NCBI RefSeq assembly: GCF_000355695.1
Contig: NC_020891.1
Span: 2,480,001-2,544,000, forward strand
Reading direction: 5' to 3'
DNA: 64,000 nucleotides
Source of the DNA: Clavibacter nebraskensis NCPPB 2581
Lineage (GTDB): Bacteria > Actinomycetota > Actinomycetes > Actinomycetales > Microbacteriaceae
Numbering within the stretch: position 1 is the stretch's first letter; each line of letters opens with the position of its first letter. The position numbers were made by a program, and so were the translations under genes. Shown one piece after another: positions 59,909-64,000 of the stretch. Below the pieces are notes generated by a model. The model was not told where the DNA came from. It saw only the letters and a program-made list of their open reading frames with translations, and did not search any database.

Positions 59909-60526
59909 TCACTCGCCCTCGGTGCCCGCCTCCCGGCGCTTCCGCTCGATCGCGTCGCGGTACTTCTGCATGCTCCGCTCCCCGGCACGGCGGCGGATCT
60001 CCTCCACGTCGGGGGCGAAGGTCTCGCGGGTCATCTCCTTCAACTCGGCGTACTTCCCGTCGAACTCGTCCTGCGTCATGCCGGGCTCCCACGGGCGCAG
60101 CCAGGCGATCTCAACGGCCTCGATGAGCGCCCATGCCGTGCCGAGCACGGCACCGGCTGCGGGCACTCCGCCTACGAGCCAGCCCAGGAGGAAGACGACT
60201 GGCAGGGCGGTGAGCGCGGGAAGCACCGCGAAGTCCCAGCCTCCAGGTGAAGACAAACGCCGAGCTCGTGAGAATCGGTCCTCGACCAGGAGTTCAACTA
60301 CAGCCGCAGCGACCGTGGCTGCCGTGACGCTGGCAATCAGGTCCCCGAAGCTCAAGTCGGGAACGAACGGGAAAAGCGTGAGGAGCCACAGGGACAAGAG
60401 CACGCACGGCGCCTTGAGAGCCCCGAATGCGAGATGCCCTGAAAGTGCAGCGCCGAACCCAGGCGGTTCCCACGTCTCTGCATTGCGAGGTGGTTCTTTC
60501 ATCACTTGGCTGTCCTTCCGGTTCAT
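59909..60526 (-). CDS. Unknown membrane protein, partner of the secreted protein upstream
   Basis: A 205-residue protein with four hydrophobic segments (about 35-55, 63-80, 100-120, 122-142) and a charged C-terminal cytosolic helix (YAELKEMTRETFAPDVEEIRRRAGERSMQKYRDAIERKRRE). I do not recognise it. Its ATG overlaps the stop of the upstream gene (ATGA) and has no RBS, so it is translated by coupling. Base composition is noticeably less G+C-rich than in the core of the window. An accessory or immunity-like role for the secreted neighbour is conceivable but unproven. Confidence 0.65.
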   Translation of the reverse strand: MNRKDSQVMKEPPRNAETWEPPGFGAALSGHLAFGALKAPCVLLSLWLLTLFPFVPDLSFGDLIASVTAATVAAAVVELLVEDRFSRARRLSSPGGWDFAVLPALTALPVVFLLGWLVGGVPAAGAVLGTAWALIEAVEIAWLRPWEPGMTQDEFDGKYAELKEMTRETFAPDVEEIRRRAGERSMQKYRDAIERKRREAGTEGE

Positions 60527-61209
60527 GAGAAGCAATCGGCGATGACGCCGTCGATTCCGAGAAGTCCCTCCAGCTCCTGGGCAGCATCCTCCCCCACCGT
60601 CACACCGAAGTCTCCTCGCCGGATCGCGGCCGCGATGGCCCGGACGGAACCATAGATAGCGCGGGCATCTTTGATCCAGCCGATGACCTTGCCCACAGGG
60701 ATGCCGTACTGGACGATCAGACCCACGATGTCAGTCGCGCAGGCGACCCAGTTGACCGCCAGTTCGATCTGGGGATCTGTCGGGGACGTCCTCGGGCTCG
60801 CGGAGGTCCCAGTAAAGAGTGCGGTACTGACTGCGGGGTAACCAGCGGTTGTAGTCGCACCCCCTATGGCGCCGCCGCGTCGCGCATTGATCTCGGCAGC
60901 GAGCCGGTCTGCATAGCCTGGTGTGGTCTTGGGGTCTGCCTGCTTGAGGTCCTCAGGGAGCGACTCCAGGAGCGCGAGCATCTGCCCGAGTCGGTCATCC
61001 GATGTTCCACCGACCACTCGTGACGAGTCGAATGTGGAGGTACCGGAGCGGAGAAGTGCCGTGTTCGCGGACGACCCGACGCTTGGGTGCTCCGCGACTA
61101 CGGGATGAAGCGCCGACGCGGCAACGAGAGCCGCAGAAACCAACACGCCGATCGCTGTTACCACAGCGCCCGACGCGACGCTTGCCTTCACCTGACTGCC
61201 ACTCTTCAC
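60523..61209 (-). CDS. Unknown secreted or membrane-anchored protein
   Basis: About 228 residues from a GTG at 61209, chosen because a signal-peptide-like start (basic, then VASGAVVTAIGVLVSAALVAASALH) begins there; no good RBS is visible. The middle is hydrophilic (QMLALLESLPEDLKQADPKTTPGYADRLAAEINARRG). The C-terminal part is amphipathic and hydrophobic (ATDIVGLIVQYGIPVGKVIGWIKDARAIYG), with two cysteines, one in WVACATD and one in the final ADCFS. No known domain. Low G+C for this genome, adjacent to defence genes. It could be a toxin-like secreted protein, but nothing proves it. Confidence 0.55.
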   Translation of the reverse strand: MKSGSQVKASVASGAVVTAIGVLVSAALVAASALHPVVAEHPSVGSSANTALLRSGTSTFDSSRVVGGTSDDRLGQMLALLESLPEDLKQADPKTTPGYADRLAAEINARRGGAIGGATTTAGYPAVSTALFTGTSASPRTSPTDPQIELAVNWVACATDIVGLIVQYGIPVGKVIGWIKDARAIYGSVRAIAAAIRRGDFGVTVGEDAAQELEGLLGIDGVIADCFS

Positions 61210-61453
61210 CAGCTGAACCCGTTCGCTTCGATCGACACCGATGCCTTGCTGCTGGCAAGCAGCTTGCCGAACTTCTGCCACGCAGAAGGCATGCATTCCA
61301 CAGGCCGCCCCAGGAGCGGTGCCGACCCACGAGCGGCCTCCCCCAGCACACCGCCCCGCTTCACGCCGCCGACACGGCACTCTGCACATGGTGCCCTCCG
61401 CGGGCGGATCCCTACGCTGTGGCAACCCGTCGCCACACCCGAGGAGACTCCCC

Positions 61454-62821
61454 ATGGCATCCACCGCACCCGACGACTACGCGCTCGCGCGGGTCCCGCA
61501 GGAGGCGCGCTACCACTGGTTCCCGATCGCGACGCAACGCGTCGGCCAGCTCTCCGCGCTGAGCGCCTTCGTCGTCGCTGCCACGCTCGGCTTCAGCATG
61601 AGCTTCTGGGACGCCTTCTGGGCGATCACCATCGGCGCCGTGATCCTCGAGGTCGTCTGCATCTTCACGGGCCTCATCGGACAGCGCGAGGGGCTGAACA
61701 CCTCGATCCTGTCGCGCTGGACGGGGTTCGGCCACAACGGGTCGGCGCTCATCGGCCTGGCCATCGGGATCAGCCTCATCGGCTGGTTCGGGATCCAGTC
61801 GGGCGTCTCGGCGTCCGGCCTGAACTCGATCATGCCGTGGCTCCCAGTGTGGGCCTGGTCGCTCGCGTTCGGCCTCATCATCACCGCCGTCGTGATGCTC
61901 GGCTTCCACGGGATGCAGTGGGTCGCGAACGTTGCGGTGCCCCTCTTCCTGCTGCTGGTCGGCTGGGCCGTCGTCATCGAGCTGCAGAAGCACGACATCT
62001 CGGAGCTCGTGACGCAGCCGGCGCCCGGCCCGCAGATTTCGATCATCGCGGGCGCGTCGATCGTGGCCGGCGGCTTCATCGTCGGCGCGCTCATCTCGCC
62101 CGACCAGACGCGCTACAACCGGTCGGCCGCCGACGTCGTGAAGCAGACGGTCGTGAGCATCACGGTCGGCGAGTACCTCACGGGTCTGTCCGGCGTGCTG
62201 CTCGCGCACGCGGTGCGGACGGCCGACGTGTCGGCGATCATCCTGTCGTCGGTGGGCTGGATCGGCGTGCTCGTGATCCTGCTGGGCACCATCAAGATCA
62301 ACGACTGGAACCTGTACTCGTCGGGCCTCGGGATCGTGAACTTCATCGACACGGTGTTCGGGCGGCGCGTGAACCGGGCGCTCGTCACGGTCGTCGTCGG
62401 CGTGATCGGGTCGGTGCTCGCGGCGGCCGGGATCCTCGGGCAGTTCACCGCGTTCCTCACCCTGCTGGGCGTGGCGTTCCCGCCGATCGTGGGGATCATG
62501 ATCGCCGAGTACTTCGTGGTGCGGAACTGGCGGCCGGCGCTCGACGCGTCGCGCGAGGGCGGCACGCTCCCGGCGAGCGCCCCGCGCTGGGTGCCCGTGA
62601 GCCTCGCGATCTGGCTGGTGTCGGCGCTCGTCGGCTACTTCGCGACGTTCGGCCTCGGCAGCCTCAACGCCGTCATCACGGCGTTCGTGCTCTACGCGGT
62701 GCTCGGCAAGGCGGGGCTGATCCGCGGCGTCGGCGAGGTGCGCACCGAGGCGGTCGCGCAGCCCGCCCCCGGGGTCGCGGCGCCGGACGCGGCGACCGCG
62801 GGGAAGGTGGCCGCACGATGA
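61454..62821 (+). CDS. NCS1-family cytosine/purine permease
   Basis: A 455-residue NCS1 transporter with about twelve helices. It has the CodB-like features YALARVPQEARYHWFPIATQRVGQLSALSAF, LSRWTGFGHNGSALIGLAIGISLIGWFG and SPDQTRYNRSAADVVKQT. GAGGAG lies eight bases before the ATG at 61454. It lacks the soluble C-terminal extension of the other NCS1 permease at 17477. Its stop overlaps the hydantoinase/oxoprolinase gene by four bases, so it probably imports the substrate of that enzyme, a cytosine-, hydantoin- or lactam-type ring compound. Confidence 0.88.
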   Translation: MASTAPDDYALARVPQEARYHWFPIATQRVGQLSALSAFVVAATLGFSMSFWDAFWAITIGAVILEVVCIFTGLIGQREGLNTSILSRWTGFGHNGSALIGLAIGISLIGWFGIQSGVSASGLNSIMPWLPVWAWSLAFGLIITAVVMLGFHGMQWVANVAVPLFLLLVGWAVVIELQKHDISELVTQPAPGPQISIIAGASIVAGGFIVGALISPDQTRYNRSAADVVKQTVVSITVGEYLTGLSGVLLAHAVRTADVSAIILSSVGWIGVLVILLGTIKINDWNLYSSGLGIVNFIDTVFGRRVNRALVTVVVGVIGSVLAAAGILGQFTAFLTLLGVAFPPIVGIMIAEYFVVRNWRPALDASREGGTLPASAPRWVPVSLAIWLVSALVGYFATFGLGSLNAVITAFVLYAVLGKAGLIRGVGEVRTEAVAQPAPGVAAPDAATAGKVAAR

Positions 62822-64000
62822 GGATCGGCATCGACGTCGGCGGCACCAACACGGACGCCGTGCTCATGGACGGCGACCGCGTGGTCGTCGGGATCAAGTC
62901 CTCGACCACCGAGGACGTCACCAGCGGCATCGTCGGCGCGCTCGCGGAGCTCGACCGGCAGCACCCGTTCGACCCCGCGGACATCGACGCGGTCATGATC
63001 GGCACGACCCACTTCATCAACGCGCTCGTCGAGGCCCGGCGGCTCGCGCCCACGGCGGCCGTGCGGCTCGCGCTGCCGGCCACCGCCTCGCTGCCGCCGT
63101 TCGTCGACTGGCCCGAGGAGCTCGTGGCGGCGGTGCGCGGCACGGGCTACCTGGCGCACGGCGGCCACGAGTTCGACGGGCGGGTGATCGCGCCGCTCGA
63201 CCACGACGAGCTGAAGCGGCACGCGGCCGACATCGCCGCGCGCGGGCTCCGGTCCGTCGCGATCTCCAGCGTGTTCGCGCCCGTGAACAGCGAGTTCGAG
63301 GTGGAGGCGGCCGCGGTGCTCGCGGCCGAGCTGGGGCCGGACGTCGCGATCTCGCTCTCGCACGAGATCGGCCGCATCGGCCTGCTGGAGCGGGAGAACG
63401 CGACCATCATCAACGCGTCGCTGCGGGAGCTGGCCGACCAGATCGTCGGCGGGCTCGAGCGCGCGGTGCGCGGGCACGGGATCACCGCTCCCCTCTACCT
63501 GTCGCAGAACGACGGCACGCTCATGGGCGTGGACTTCGCGCGCCGCTACCCGGTCGCGACCTTCGCCAGCGGCCCCACCAACTCGATGCGCGGCGCCGCG
63601 CTCCTCTCCGGCCTCGGCACGTGCGCGGTCGTCGACATCGGCGGCACCACGAGCGACGTGGGCGTGCTCGCGGGCGGGTTCCCGCGGGAGGCGACGGCCG
63701 AGATCAGCGTGGCGGGCGTCCGCACGAACTTCCGCATGCCGGACGTGCTCTCCATCGGCATCGGCGGCGGATCCCTGGTGCGCGGCGACGGCGACCTGGT
63801 CGGCCCCGACTCCGTCGGCTACGAGCTCGGCCGCCGGGCGCTCGTCTTCGGCGGCGACACCCTCACGACCACGGACATCGCGGTCGCGGCCGGCATGGTC
63901 GACGTGGGCGACCCGGCGTGCGTGGCGCACCTCTCGCCGCAGCTCGTGCGCCGCGCGCTCGACACCATCGCGATGCGCGTCGCCGACGTCGTGGAGCGCA
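62818..64000 (+). CDS. Hydantoinase/oxoprolinase family protein (HyuA-like), N-terminal part
   Basis: Open to the right edge; 394 residues are visible. It begins RIGIDVGGTNTDAVLM, the phosphate-1 motif of the N-terminal hydantoinase A domain. MIGTTHFINALVEARR and SHEIGRIGLLERENATIINAS follow, then the second-domain motif VVDIGGTTSDVGVLAGGFPR at about 270. The family hydrolyses cyclic amides with ATP (5-oxoproline, hydantoins, caprolactam) or carboxylates ketones. The ATG overlaps the permease stop (ATGA). A DUF917 partner often follows in such operons, but lies beyond the window. Confidence 0.88.
   Translation, partial: MRIGIDVGGTNTDAVLMDGDRVVVGIKSSTTEDVTSGIVGALAELDRQHPFDPADIDAVMIGTTHFINALVEARRLAPTAAVRLALPATASLPPFVDWPEELVAAVRGTGYLAHGGHEFDGRVIAPLDHDELKRHAADIAARGLRSVAISSVFAPVNSEFEVEAAAVLAAELGPDVAISLSHEIGRIGLLERENATIINASLRELADQIVGGLERAVRGHGITAPLYLSQNDGTLMGVDFARRYPVATFASGPTNSMRGAALLSGLGTCAVVDIGGTTSDVGVLAGGFPREATAEISVAGVRTNFRMPDVLSIGIGGGSLVRGDGDLVGPDSVGYELGRRALVFGGDTLTTTDIAVAAGMVDVGDPACVAHLSPQLVRRALDTIAMRVADVVER

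Noticed and set aside
55746-61453. Integrase gene or attachment-site repeat for the tRNA-Arg island
   Set aside because: I saw no recombinase and no copy of the tRNA 3' end downstream, so mobility is not claimed.

Overview
The window is about 72% G+C and almost fully packed with genes. Its content (O-mannosyltransferase, SepX/GlpR-like division protein, SdpI, DUF3054, FmdB, leaderless promoters, a GH5/CBM2 cellulase with a Pro-Gln-Glu linker) points to a Gram-positive actinobacterium of the family Microbacteriaceae. A plant-associated Clavibacter-like organism is the best fit; the genus is inferred from gene content and style, not from a marker gene. I support 55 protein genes, two tRNAs, about two dozen promoters, several terminators and three operator regions.

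Layout. 1-4.1 kb: end of a protein O-mannosyltransferase, a YeiH-type exporter, O-acetylhomoserine sulfhydrylase and a CoA-binding protein. 4.1-13.3 kb: small membrane and stress proteins, serine dehydratase, a thioredoxin-fold DUF255 protein, CorA, an aldo/keto reductase and an acyl-CoA ligase. 13.4-17.3 kb: the giant helicase HrpA. 17.3-25.6 kb: a nitrogen-scavenging operon (NCS1 permease, GntR regulator, urea carboxylase, allophanate hydrolase) behind a triple operator-like repeat. 25.6-27.5 kb: kinase-like, rhodanese and GNAT genes. 27.6-31.6 kb: the class I ribonucleotide reductase locus. 31.6-36.6 kb: an MFS exporter, a lipoprotein, a second aldo/keto reductase and an HtrA-type protease. 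36.6-42.6 kb: an arabinoside-utilisation cluster (LacI, binding protein, two permeases, GH51 arabinofuranosidase). 42.7-51.5 kb: housekeeping genes around a GH5 cellulase and tRNA-Ala(CGC), including sepX-rimJ-galU and the divergent folate cyclo-ligase, FmdB and MscL genes. 51.5-55.5 kb: a very large helicase-like protein with degenerate ATPase motifs. 55.67-61.4 kb: an accessory island starting directly after tRNA-Arg(CCT). 61.4-64 kb: a second NCS1 permease overlapping a hydantoinase/oxoprolinase gene that runs off the window.

Three places deserve attention. (1) The RNR locus: NrdB has Phe at the radical-tyrosine position and Glu ligand spacing like chlamydial class Ic enzymes. NrdA lacks its C-terminal redox cysteines, and a 25-codon gene with a perfect ribosome binding site, overlapping the nrdA stop, ends in Cys-Asp-Ser-Cys-Gln. 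The upstream region carries a 20-bp inverted repeat with NrdR-box-like arms and a 28-bp palindrome made of two consensus DnaA boxes. (2) The tRNA-Arg island: an HTH-MNT/HEPN toxin-antitoxin pair, an HsdR-N-like nuclease, a MazG-like pyrophosphohydrolase overlapping a GIY-YIG/DUF2075 helicase, and an unknown secreted-protein/membrane-protein pair. It looks like a compact defence island. (3) A window-wide pattern in which a TANNNT box sits 6-9 bases (nearly always 6 or 7) before the start codon of about 20 genes, indicating widespread leaderless transcription.
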